A DNA stretch of 20,330 nt, from NCBI GenBank assembly GCA_039810485.1, contig JBDHXA010000048.1:1-20330 (forward strand). The letters run 5' to 3'. This document shows, piece after piece, positions 8,801 through 16,113 of the stretch (position 1 is its first letter; each line of letters opens with the position of its first letter). Below the pieces are notes generated by a model. That model was not told the DNA's origin. It ran no database searches and was given only the letters and a program-made list of their open reading frames with translations. This stretch comes from JADZAA01 sp039810485. Its GTDB lineage: Bacteria; Bacteroidota; Ignavibacteria; Kapaibacteriales; UBA961. Both the position numbers and the translations under genes were made by a program.

Positions 8801-9542
8801 TAAGAGTGGATATTTCATCCTTTGCCATTCCTCCCCAAAATGATGAATACAAAAGAAGTGTTCCCAATGGATGTATCTCTGCAATAAATCCGTCTTCTTG
8901 TCCGCCATAACGAGATTGCTGAGCGAATGAAGCAATAGGAAAATCTGGCGACTCGGTAACGCCGGCAATCCATATTGTGCCATCAGGCGACACTGCAATA
9001 TCACGAGCTTCATCAGATTTGGCGCCTCCTAATGCAACAGAGAATAAAACTCTTGATCCATCGGAAGTAAATTGTGCAGCAAATGCGGCGCCGCCAGAAT
9101 ATATTTCTGAAACAGGTCCGTTTGAAAAGGCGGCGGTGGCAGGAAAGTCGTTTGAAAATGTTGTGCCGGCAATTATCGGATTGCCTAGCAGATCGAGCGA
9201 TAGTGCATTTGCTTCATCACGTCCAGACCCGCCATAATACGTAGAAAATAGAAGTGTTTGACCGTCGCGTGAAAATTTGGCCAAAAAGATGTCACGCCCG
9301 CCAAGATGGCTGCCAAAAACAGCATTGGACGTTATTGGGAATTTGCCAGATTCTGTGGTTCCGGCAACAAAAATATTACCTTCGGCATCGCGAACCATTC
9401 CAACGATGCGATCTTCGGATTCACCGCCGAAATACGAACCGATTTTGAGCAGCGTAGTATCGCGAGATGCCGCTTGCGCCGACAGTGTTTCAGCACAAAT
9501 CTGAGCAGTAAAAAAAAGTATGGCAGCTAGGAGCAATCGCAT
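5832..9542 (-). CDS. giant T9SS surface protein: SBBP propeller, ASH domains, cohesin-like domain
   Basis: A 1236-residue secreted protein. The start at 9542 is an ATG with GGAG 9 nt upstream and gives a signal peptide MRLLLAAILFFTAQICAETLSAQ; the five extra residues upstream would need a TTG start. Residues about 33-485 hold seven SBBP repeats (pattern YFGG-x-x-x-D ... G-x-I-x-V-A-G-T-T-x-S-x-x-F-P). Repeat five is degenerate. They probably form one seven-bladed propeller. Five choice-of-anchor-D/ASH immunoglobulin-like domains follow at about 490-590, 594-690, 695-800, 802-900 and 905-1005, each starting near a FG or NIxF motif. A cohesin-like beta-domain lies at about 1015-1140, and a T9SS type A tail (VIRPNPV ... 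VRGVYFCRV) ends the protein. No catalytic residues are evident; a structural, adhesive or matrix role is inferred. It sits between the PilM-like gene and the OmpA gene. Confidence 0.85.
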   Translation of the reverse strand: MRLLLAAILFFTAQICAETLSAQAASRDTTLLKIGSYFGGESEDRIVGMVRDAEGNIFVAGTTESGKFPITSNAVFGSHLGGRDIFLAKFSRDGQTLLFSTYYGGSGRDEANALSLDLLGNPIIAGTTFSNDFPATAAFSNGPVSEIYSGGAAFAAQFTSDGSRVLFSVALGGAKSDEARDIAVSPDGTIWIAGVTESPDFPIASFAQQSRYGGQEDGFIAEIHPLGTLLLYSSFWGGMAKDEISTLTFDASGTLFCVGTTASPDFPGAKSDDRISSEVFVSKLRGGAIAEFTRTFAVIGAVSVNDICFSPSNGGNIFITGSAEWSSLVGIKRGGFRELTFGGSDAFIISMNLDGIVNAATFFGGAKDDFSTSIAVEKDEVSIVGSTYSSILPTTNDALSKQNRGGRDCFFAIFDAALQNVQYCTFLGGSSDDNASAAATFNGTLYVAGSTSSRDFSVVSGGFETTYAGGVSDGFVQVFKPTPLLSILPNPLNFGGIDLGFSITIDTLQVKNISQFRNAHIDTIRLLDDAFGAFTLDVSTFFPTLPAGIAANPRLAFTPKNEGEAKGSLIVWANDIRYEVALHGIGVAPPPQFLLRNIAFDTIDANAQAYDSLNITNVGNRAFAVDSIRPVGTSEGRFAILEKTPFNIPASSTYFAKALFFPAKEGFFSQEFRVYARNVSMPVQLQGYAKSGLPPPIDSIILSNIDFGDVALHSTVEKKVFIVNAVARAVIIDSIAIENDEDDAFAVIPPKKPWVIPSGDSIALIINALPKTSGNRKANIAAYIGKRRFASDATVNGVLPPSPKLTVQDVNFKATTVLQFQLDSTMVTNRGNAAADILSASLVGADSDDFFIESFTPRVVSAGDSMTIMLRFAPKTAGNKTAELHLSAASGNVSASLRGTALRPPDTALLSAAPIVFPAVYIDSMRDSTIVLYSIGSAAARVDSMQIVGNNVFSLAFLPTYPVILNAGENLKVGVRFTPKKKELYFAKLKAWYGGKVVECNISGEGILLPEVPFVPRVKVALPKLSVKIGQNVAFPLTLTGSRRSIDSLIGKQYAAHVRFNASVLDPMSNRGQIDDAFHTILLSGTAANDTLCVFYGIAALGNADSTVLRIVDCIFTDDNSRCKVETTLSDGLLRISDIWQYGGPRLVSSMTPEPVIVIRPNPVNYSAIIQLYRVQKGCIVQIVDGIGREITRYQPKVNEDTGEGTVLFSAQAVRGVYFCRVISGARSAVKALYVE

Positions 9543-9585
9543 GATGCAGCGCTCCAATATTGAGCATGGTAAAAAAACTGATGTT

Positions 9586-10503
9586 TTAATTCAAACGAAT
9601 TTCATCAGCTTGATGTATATCGGGCAAGGCAGATCCGATGCAAGGCGGATAAAGATGAGCCGTGCGAGCACAATATTCGCGCTCGCGATCGGAAACGCCT
9701 GCCGTCATCATTCTGAAAGCATTTAAGCGGCGAACTGGCAGTGAAATTACATTTTCCGCCGCTGAAAAAGATGCTTTTGTCAATCCAGGACCAAGCAGAA
9801 ACGCTTCGTCAATAAAGGATGCTATGTTATTTCCAAGAATTTTTTCAATTTCAGCATTGCAAACTTCGCCAAGATCTTTCCGATTAGGCAAAGAAATCAA
9901 ATTATAATAGGCAAGCTGCCCCTTTTTCAAAATGCTGACGTCTATGAAAGCATCTTGCACTGTAAATATAACAACCGACTTATCTTTGCAGTCAGGATAA
10001 TTATACAAAAGGGCGGAATGAATTGCAAACTGGCTTACGCTAGTGCGCTCAAGCGGCAGAGCAGTTACTCCCAATACAAATTCACACGCCATCAGATATT
10101 TTTTGTCAATCAAAACAGCAACCATCATTGTCCGGCCGTCTGCAGTTTGAGCAAGAGGATAGATGACAGTTGTAAAGTCATCGAGAGTATGACCGGGATA
10201 CGCCTGCTTCAACTCGAATTGCAGCAATGATTTTATTTGCTCGGTATTCGCGCGTGCCACAGCTGGGAATTGGTGCACAAAGACATTTTCGGCAGGAACG
10301 CACATTTGCAAATGCTTGGCTTCGCTGGCTATTGCCGGTAAAAATGCTTCAAGTTCCATTAGCACATCAAGATAGTCGTTTTCGTCTTTTACAGTCGACG
10401 GGACTGAATTAACATATAGCAATTCAGCGCCTTTTTTTCCTTGACCAAGCAATCCAATATACGTTCTGTCTGTTCCGAAATAAACCGACAATATTGATTC
10501 CAT
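9586..10503 (-). CDS. PilM-like ASKHA-fold protein
   Basis: A 305-residue protein without signal peptide or membrane segment, so cytoplasmic. AGAGG stands about 9 nt before the ATG at 10503. The N-terminus (SVYFGTDRTYIGLL) resembles the first phosphate strand of the actin/hexokinase fold. FPAVARANTEQIKSLLQFEL resembles the PilM segment where helices follow a P-x-x stretch, and the end (HLYPPCIGSAL) resembles the PilM motif that closes domain 2. PilM normally binds ATP and the N-terminus of PilN on the cytoplasmic face of type IV pilus machines. No PilN, PilO or PilQ gene lies next to it here; instead it lies between a barrel gene and a T9SS substrate gene. It could also belong to a diverged Bacteroidota PilM/GspL relative such as DUF3822. 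Family-level call fairly likely, exact role unknown. Confidence 0.6.
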   Translation of the reverse strand: MESILSVYFGTDRTYIGLLGQGKKGAELLYVNSVPSTVKDENDYLDVLMELEAFLPAIASEAKHLQMCVPAENVFVHQFPAVARANTEQIKSLLQFELKQAYPGHTLDDFTTVIYPLAQTADGRTMMVAVLIDKKYLMACEFVLGVTALPLERTSVSQFAIHSALLYNYPDCKDKSVVIFTVQDAFIDVSILKKGQLAYYNLISLPNRKDLGEVCNAEIEKILGNNIASFIDEAFLLGPGLTKASFSAAENVISLPVRRLNAFRMMTAGVSDREREYCARTAHLYPPCIGSALPDIHQADEIRLN

Positions 10504-10589
10504 TATATTTTCCTCTGAAAAAACAGAAAGCTGCTCTATTCATATTTTTGGTAATAATCGCCTAAGCAATATACGCCAAGAACGAATGA

Positions 10590-11825
10590 CTATTCCCGAG
10601 CAAATGGCTGAAACCAAATCTCGCCAATGCTTGCAGAGAAGCCAAAGCGCATAAAAAGCTCGCGCAATGCGCCGTTGCTCGCCACGCCTCGCGAACCGCC
10701 GGTTAAAGCAACATCGAGCATTGCCGAATATGAAACCGGTATTTGCATGCCAAACGATCCGTACATTTCGTTAATATCAGTTCCCATCACCGAATAATAG
10801 AGTTGCTGATAACCGACGCCGAGATTGAAGCCAACCCTGCTCTCGAATGGCGATCCGGGATTATGAGTTGCAAGCCGGGAAACCGAACCGGAAATTCTTA
10901 GATTTTGTCGAAAAGAAGCATCTCCTTTTCTATAAGTCATTGACGAGAAATCCTGCATCTCTACATCGGCAGCATATAAAAACTTCCCCGAAAGAAAAGA
11001 AACTCCTGCGCCAACAGATGACGGCATTGCTGTTTGCAGCTCAGTTGTCATTAATGAATCGCTCGTTATTTCATTGGCACTGACTGTGCTTTGCCGAAGC
11101 TGTGAATTAATATGTAAATTTGCATATGTTGCCGCAGAAATGCCGACGGTAAAATTTTCTACAGGTGAATACATCATGCCAAATCTACCGCCTATTCCTT
11201 TTAGAGCGTCATTTCGCTGATTAATTGAGCGATAGGCGTTTGCATCAAAAATTGTTGTTTGAGATGTTGTAATTATTGAACCGAAAAGACCAATTATTGA
11301 AGCGCCAATTCGCAAATTATCATACGGACGGACAGCGCAGCCCAAGAATGCGGCAGTCAATCCGCCGCTTCCGGCCGATTCTACCATTCCGTCAATCCTT
11401 TTGCCTAAAAGCGAATCTGTAAATGGAGATGACAAAGAATAATTAATCGAACTATAAGGATACAACCCCAAAACTGCTCCAATGCCTTTGGCAGTGTCAA
11501 TCGAAAATGCTAAACAAAAACCGTCAAGTTTGCCATTGTTTTGATCTGCCGACACATTGCCATTTGAAACAGTTTGCTGATTAAAACGAAAACCAACCTG
11601 CATGCGCGTAGATTGAAGTGCGCTCCAGGCAGCAGGATTTAATAAGTTTACTGAATATGGCGAGGTTACGGCAATTTGTGTGCCTGCCATGCCATCATAC
11701 GCAGAACTTACGCTCCGACGAACATCTCCAATGCCAAAAAGAGTATAATTCGAGCCGCCCTGCGCCAAAGCTTTTGAACCGGCAAGGGAAAACAAGCAAA
11801 ATATTATTCCGACAAATCGCTGCAT
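10590..11825 (-). CDS. outer-membrane beta-barrel protein (FadL/OMPP1-like)
   Basis: A 411-residue protein with a signal peptide ending near SKALAQ, then YTLFGIGDVRRSVSSAYDGM and SPYSVNLLNPAAW. This opening is typical of the OMPP1/FadL/TodX-like barrels of Bacteroidota, where an N-terminal G-x-A, N-P-A-x-x segment precedes the barrel. The rest alternates hydrophobic and polar residues in strands (for example LRIGASIIGLFGS, FTVGISAATYANLHI, SRVGFNLGVGYQQLYYSV) and ends with strand-like MRFGFSASIGEIWFQPF. It may form a channel for hydrophobic compounds, but this is family knowledge and the substrate is unknown. It starts 10 nt after the lipoprotein gene and is followed 86 nt later by the PilM-like gene. 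Confidence 0.7.
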   Translation of the reverse strand: MQRFVGIIFCLFSLAGSKALAQGGSNYTLFGIGDVRRSVSSAYDGMAGTQIAVTSPYSVNLLNPAAWSALQSTRMQVGFRFNQQTVSNGNVSADQNNGKLDGFCLAFSIDTAKGIGAVLGLYPYSSINYSLSSPFTDSLLGKRIDGMVESAGSGGLTAAFLGCAVRPYDNLRIGASIIGLFGSIITTSQTTIFDANAYRSINQRNDALKGIGGRFGMMYSPVENFTVGISAATYANLHINSQLRQSTVSANEITSDSLMTTELQTAMPSSVGAGVSFLSGKFLYAADVEMQDFSSMTYRKGDASFRQNLRISGSVSRLATHNPGSPFESRVGFNLGVGYQQLYYSVMGTDINEMYGSFGMQIPVSYSAMLDVALTGGSRGVASNGALRELFMRFGFSASIGEIWFQPFARE

Positions 11826-11835
11826 AGAGAATGTA

Positions 11836-13041
11836 TTATGGCTGTAGTTTCGGACGTGTTGAATAAATAACCTCCAATAGAGGACGCGCTGTTGTATCGG
11901 GAGCGCTACTATCCCAGAAAACCAATCTATTGCATTGATTCATATCATATTGCGAAACAGGGCGGACAACTATTACTCCTTTGCCGCCTCGTTTAATCAT
12001 GCCGTCAACGGCGGAGTTAAGCAACGGAAACACATACTTTTGTTTATCCTTTACGTAATATCCAAAGTAATCATGGGCAAGATTGGTTAAATTTGACGAG
12101 TCAATAAATCTTGCGCCTATTAGCGAATCAACATCCATGTTGCCTACAATAGTTCGTGAAGGATCCAAAGTCAAAGTTAGCTTTGCCAAATGAACCGCAA
12201 TGCCGGCTGGCAGCGAGCTAATGTCGAACGACATCAGTCCGTCAACCGCTACTGCGCCATGAACAAGCAATACGCCTTGCCCGCCAAGCGGAGCATACGT
12301 AAATGTTGCATCGCCGCCTGAATGCCATGTCATCGTGTCGAGCGTTCCGCCGCCCGGCTGGCGATATACGATTCGCAACATTGTATGCGGCGCATTAGGA
12401 TTAGAAATCGTTGGCGTTGAAAATCGCCGGATAACCGACGATCCATTATCACGCAAGGCAATGCCCCATGTTAGCGTGTCGTTTTTATATTGCTGTTTTC
12501 GTTTAAGCCACTTTACAATAACGCTTTTATCAAATGATATTTCTATTGGGGCGACGGAATCTTTTAATGGAATTTGCGCGTCAATTGAGGCGGCAACTTT
12601 TGCATCGAAGAATTCGGGCGTTATTTGATCGGCTATTGTTGTATCCAAATATGGTTTTAATAATTCGACGACATTAATTTTCAAGCGATTCTGGATTGAA
12701 TCTCCCAATACATAGCGCAACGGCTGCATACTCAATGTGGCGGACACAATATCGGCTTCGGTCAAAGCGCCTAGCGAATCAGGGATCTGCATAAATCGCA
12801 CAAACGAAACTGCTTCCGTTGTACCAGATTTGCCTAAGAATAAAGTGCCGTCGTTAAATTGAGCAAATCGCCTATATGCAGTTCCGACAACTGATGGGTT
12901 TGCGCTAAAACCATGCAAAGAAACAGTATCCGATAGCAGTGCATTAGCCACATCAGGCGTTTTTTGATTGCATGCTCCAAAAAACAATCCAATTACACAC
13001 GCAAGAGCTATCGCCAAAGCCGAAAAAATTTTATGCTTCAT
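11836..13041 (-). CDS. lipoprotein with DNRLRE-like domains
   Basis: A 401-residue lipoprotein. The start at 13041 is set by the ATGA overlap with the lepB stop and by a good signal: MKHKIFSALAIALACVIG followed by LFFGAC, with the lipidated Cys at residue 24. The nine residues of a longer GTG-initiated frame (13068) would break the signal. The mature part has the look of DNRLRE-type beta-jelly-roll modules: a SFVRFMQIP strand, then ADIVSATLSMQPLRY, and near the end LLEVIYSTRP after a VFWDSSAPDTTARP loop typical of this family's C-terminus. It has no visible catalytic motif. It is translationally coupled to lepB and lies 10 nt before the outer-membrane barrel gene, so it may be its partner. 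The domain name is a moderate-confidence call; the lipoprotein call is firm. Confidence 0.65.
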   Translation of the reverse strand: MKHKIFSALAIALACVIGLFFGACNQKTPDVANALLSDTVSLHGFSANPSVVGTAYRRFAQFNDGTLFLGKSGTTEAVSFVRFMQIPDSLGALTEADIVSATLSMQPLRYVLGDSIQNRLKINVVELLKPYLDTTIADQITPEFFDAKVAASIDAQIPLKDSVAPIEISFDKSVIVKWLKRKQQYKNDTLTWGIALRDNGSSVIRRFSTPTISNPNAPHTMLRIVYRQPGGGTLDTMTWHSGGDATFTYAPLGGQGVLLVHGAVAVDGLMSFDISSLPAGIAVHLAKLTLTLDPSRTIVGNMDVDSLIGARFIDSSNLTNLAHDYFGYYVKDKQKYVFPLLNSAVDGMIKRGGKGVIVVRPVSQYDMNQCNRLVFWDSSAPDTTARPLLEVIYSTRPKLQP

Positions 13042-14003
13042 CGTATTATTGTGCCAAGTCGCGACCACTGAATAGTCCCAAGTTTCTTGAAAAATTGTTT
13101 TAGTCCTAGATTAGTGTCCCATGACCAGTAAACCAATAAAGGAGTGCCAATAATACTTTTCTTTGGAATAAATCCCCAATATCTGCTGTCCAAACTATTA
13201 TTTCTATTATCGCCCATGCCGAAAACATAATCTCTTTCTACGGTATATTTTGATGCCGCCTTTCCGTCAATGACTATATTTGATCCGTCATAACCGACGT
13301 TATGCCCTTCACGGCGTATAAAGGTTTCCCACTCAATGCGATTAGATGCGGAAATCTGTATTACATCGCCTTTTTTTGGAATTCGTATTGGCCCATAATT
13401 ATCGCGAGTGTAATTTTTTCCGGGCGGAAAAGTGCTGCTCATATCATATTGAACATCATAATAACCTTCTTCTTCATATTTTCCATTCGGCGGCAAGGCA
13501 AACTCTTTGCCATTCACATACACATGGCGATTGACGATATGCAATGTATCGCCTTCTGTCGCAATACAGCGTTTTAGATAGTATTCAAAGCGATCGGCTT
13601 CTATCTGATCTCTATTGCCGGGAAATATGAAAACAATCACATCTCCTTGCTTTGGCTCGCGTATTCCAGGAAATGTATAGAAAGGCAGCGGCGCATTGAT
13701 AAAAGGAATTACCTGCGGCGTTGATGGGGCAAAAATCAGACGATTGACGAATAAGAAATCGCCAGTTGCAACTGTATTTTCCATCGAGCCGGTTGGAACA
13801 ACAAAAGACGCGAATAAAACTCCATTTACAACCATTACAATAAGCACGGCAGACACGATAGTTTTTATCCACGAAACAAAATGCTCCTGCGGGGTTTCAG
13901 GACGCTTTTTAACTTTTTTCATGAAACCGAAAATTCCGCGCTTTTCCGCGGGAGCTTCTGATTGCTTTGATGATTTGCCATATAGCGGCTTTTGGATTGC
14001 CAT
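13038..14003 (-). CDS. lepB: signal peptidase I
   Basis: A 321-residue type I signal peptidase that cleaves signal peptides of Sec-exported proteins at the periplasmic face of the inner membrane. AGGAG precedes the ATG at 14003. A basic cytoplasmic stretch of about 40 residues leads to one membrane segment (about 42-66). Box B holds the nucleophile in PTGSMENT (Ser73), box D the general base in YYLKRC (Lys144), and box E is GDNRNNSLDSRYWG (264-277). The stretch between Lys144 and box E is long, as is common in Bacteroidota. It lies 64 nt after lepA, the classic lepA-lepB order, and its TGA overlaps the ATG of the next lipoprotein gene. Its product would process the signal peptides of the secreted non-lipoproteins in this window. 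Confidence 0.95.
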   Translation of the reverse strand: MAIQKPLYGKSSKQSEAPAEKRGIFGFMKKVKKRPETPQEHFVSWIKTIVSAVLIVMVVNGVLFASFVVPTGSMENTVATGDFLFVNRLIFAPSTPQVIPFINAPLPFYTFPGIREPKQGDVIVFIFPGNRDQIEADRFEYYLKRCIATEGDTLHIVNRHVYVNGKEFALPPNGKYEEEGYYDVQYDMSSTFPPGKNYTRDNYGPIRIPKKGDVIQISASNRIEWETFIRREGHNVGYDGSNIVIDGKAASKYTVERDYVFGMGDNRNNSLDSRYWGFIPKKSIIGTPLLVYWSWDTNLGLKQFFKKLGTIQWSRLGTIIR

Positions 14004-14067
14004 ATCTGCTCCTATGTTCAGGATAAATGTAAGCGGCTTTTCATAAACAGCTTTTAAAAGTCAGATT

Positions 14068-15867
14068 TTAATCAATGCTCAATACAGCTAAAAACGCTTC
14101 CTGAGGAATTTCAACGCTGCCAACTTGTTTCATGCGCTTTTTCCCTTCTTTCTGCTTTTCCAGCAATTTGCGCTTTCGGCTAATATCGCCGCCATAGCAT
14201 TTTGCAAGCACATTCTTTCGCATAGCCGAGATTGTGTCGCGCGCAATAATTTTTGCGCCAATGGCAGCTTGAATAGCCACCTCGAACATTTGACGAGGAA
14301 TGAGTTCTTTTAATTTTGCGCATAGTTTTTTTCCCCAATCGAAAGCTTTTTGTCTGTGCACAATAGAGCTCAAAGCATCTACTGGTTCTCCATTTAGTAA
14401 TATATCGAGCTTGACCAAATCGCCTGCGCGAAAATCTGCAAAGTTATAGTCCAGCGAGGCATATCCGCGTGAAACTGATTTTAGTTTATCATAGAAATCA
14501 AAGACCACTTCCGAAAGCGGCAGTAAAAACGACATATCAACGCGAGTTTGCGTAATATAGTGCTGCCCAAGCATTTCACCGCGTCTGTCAAGGCAGAGCT
14601 TCATAATTGCTCCCACATATTCGGCCGGTAGAATAATTTGAGCGTTAATATACGGCTCTTGTATTTCTTCAATATTGCCGGCGGAAGGCATTTGCGCTGG
14701 ATTGTCCACCCAAAGTTCTTCACCATCAGTTTTGATAACGCGATATTTTACATTCGGCACAGTAGTTACTATCACTTGATTAAATTCTCTTTCCAAGCGC
14801 TCTTGCACTATCTCCATGTGAAGAAGACCAAGAAAACCGCAGCGAAAGCCAAAGCCAAGCGCTGTGCTACTTTCAGGTTCAAAAGAAATCGCGGAGTCAT
14901 TGAGCGACAGTTTGCCGAGAGCTTCACGCAAATCCTCAAAATCATCACTGTCTGCAGGGTAAATTCCACTGAACACCATTGGCTTTACTTCTCGAAATCC
15001 GGAAATTGCTTCCGAACACTTTTTGCTGTAATGAGTTACGGTGTCGCCAACTTTGGTGTCTTGCACGCGGCGTATGCTAGCTGTCAAATAGCCCACATTT
15101 CCGGCGGATAGCACAGCAGTCCGTTGCCGTTTCATGTGCATAACACCAACTTCCTCAACATCATACGTTTGATCAGTTGCCATAAATAATATTTTATCTT
15201 TCTCACGCAAAACGCCGTCTATAATTCGCAAATAGACAATAACACCGCGATAAGAATCAAATACTGAGTCATAAATCAAAGCGCGCAAGGGCGCATTAGG
15301 ATTGCCTTTAGGCGGCGGAATACGCTCTACAACAGCTTCCAAAATTTCATCAATACCAATGCCCGCCTTTGCCGAGGCAAGAATTATTTCACTTTCTTTG
15401 CATCCGATAAGATCTATTACTTGTTGTTTTACCGATTCCAAAGTCGTAGCCGCGCTGGGCAGATCAATTTTATTGATAACAGGAATTATTTCCAATCCCG
15501 CATCTATTGCCATAAATAGATTGCTGATAGTTTGCGCTTCGACGCCTTGTGTGGCATCAACGACTAAGAGAGCGCCTTCACAAGCAGCAAGAGAGCGCGA
15601 TACTTCATAAGCAAAATCAACATGCCCGGGAGTGTCTATCAGATTCAGCGTGTATTTATTGCTGTTGTCTGCAGTATAATCCATTTGAATCGCGTGGAGT
15701 TTTATAGTGATCCCGCGTTCTTGTTCTAATGGATTATTATCGAGAATCTGGTTCATCACCATTTCGCGCTCGGTTACTCTACCTGTGCGCTCCAGCAAGC
15801 GATCGGCAAGAGTAGATTTTCCGTGGTCTATATGCGCGATAATGCAAAAATTGCGAAATTGTTCCAT
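14068..15867 (-). CDS. lepA: elongation factor 4 (LepA)
   Basis: A 599-residue translational GTPase, the usual length for the family, which acts on ribosomes (back-translocation or assembly/initiation roles have been proposed). The start is the ATG at 15867; the codon before it is a TTG that would only add one Met. GTPase motifs are AHIDHGKST (11-19), RGITIK (51-56), DTPGH (78-82) and NKID (132-135). The LepA-specific C-terminal domain is complete and ends in the basic run CYGGDISRKRKLLEKQKEGK. No Shine-Dalgarno site is visible. It heads the minus-strand cluster, with 246 nt separating it from the M20 peptidase gene upstream. Confidence 0.97.
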   Translation of the reverse strand: MEQFRNFCIIAHIDHGKSTLADRLLERTGRVTEREMVMNQILDNNPLEQERGITIKLHAIQMDYTADNSNKYTLNLIDTPGHVDFAYEVSRSLAACEGALLVVDATQGVEAQTISNLFMAIDAGLEIIPVINKIDLPSAATTLESVKQQVIDLIGCKESEIILASAKAGIGIDEILEAVVERIPPPKGNPNAPLRALIYDSVFDSYRGVIVYLRIIDGVLREKDKILFMATDQTYDVEEVGVMHMKRQRTAVLSAGNVGYLTASIRRVQDTKVGDTVTHYSKKCSEAISGFREVKPMVFSGIYPADSDDFEDLREALGKLSLNDSAISFEPESSTALGFGFRCGFLGLLHMEIVQERLEREFNQVIVTTVPNVKYRVIKTDGEELWVDNPAQMPSAGNIEEIQEPYINAQIILPAEYVGAIMKLCLDRRGEMLGQHYITQTRVDMSFLLPLSEVVFDFYDKLKSVSRGYASLDYNFADFRAGDLVKLDILLNGEPVDALSSIVHRQKAFDWGKKLCAKLKELIPRQMFEVAIQAAIGAKIIARDTISAMRKNVLAKCYGGDISRKRKLLEKQKEGKKRMKQVGSVEIPQEAFLAVLSID

Positions 15868-16113
15868 CAAGTATTAAAATATTATCCCGTCATTCATACG
15901 GCTGCAACCAAATAATAATCGGTTTTTTTTGCAAAGCGTAATCATAAAAAGAAGCAAAATTACAGAAAATCAATCTGTTTGGAGGATTTAGATCTAAAGG
16001 GCGTCGGCAAATTGTCTTTTAATATAAACTTTGCATTGCTTAGCTCTCAACGTCGCAGTTGCTGTTAATTTGCTTTTACTATTTTAGACATCTACGTTAT
16101 GATTTAAGAATCG
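15868..16113. promoter_or_regulatory. spacer probably holding the lepA promoter
   Basis: A 246-nt non-coding spacer between the M20 gene stop and the lepA start, both read leftwards. It is AT-rich and the natural place for the promoter of the lepA-lepB-envelope cluster. I find no exact TAnnTTTG box at a TTG spacing and no convincing hairpin terminator for the M20 gene. Imperfect boxes occur around 15909-15916 on the minus strand (ATTATTTG). Confidence 0.3.

Noticed and set aside
8383..8910. 175-codon open frame on the plus strand
   Set aside because: It is also antisense within the SBBP repeats; the regular open frames reflect repeat codon composition.
13612..13872. 86-codon minus-strand frame inside lepB
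   Set aside because: It is out of frame with the clearly recognised signal peptidase and has no motif of its own.
15868..16113. Possible small RNA or riboswitch before lepA
   Set aside because: No recognisable conserved structure or terminator was found by eye.
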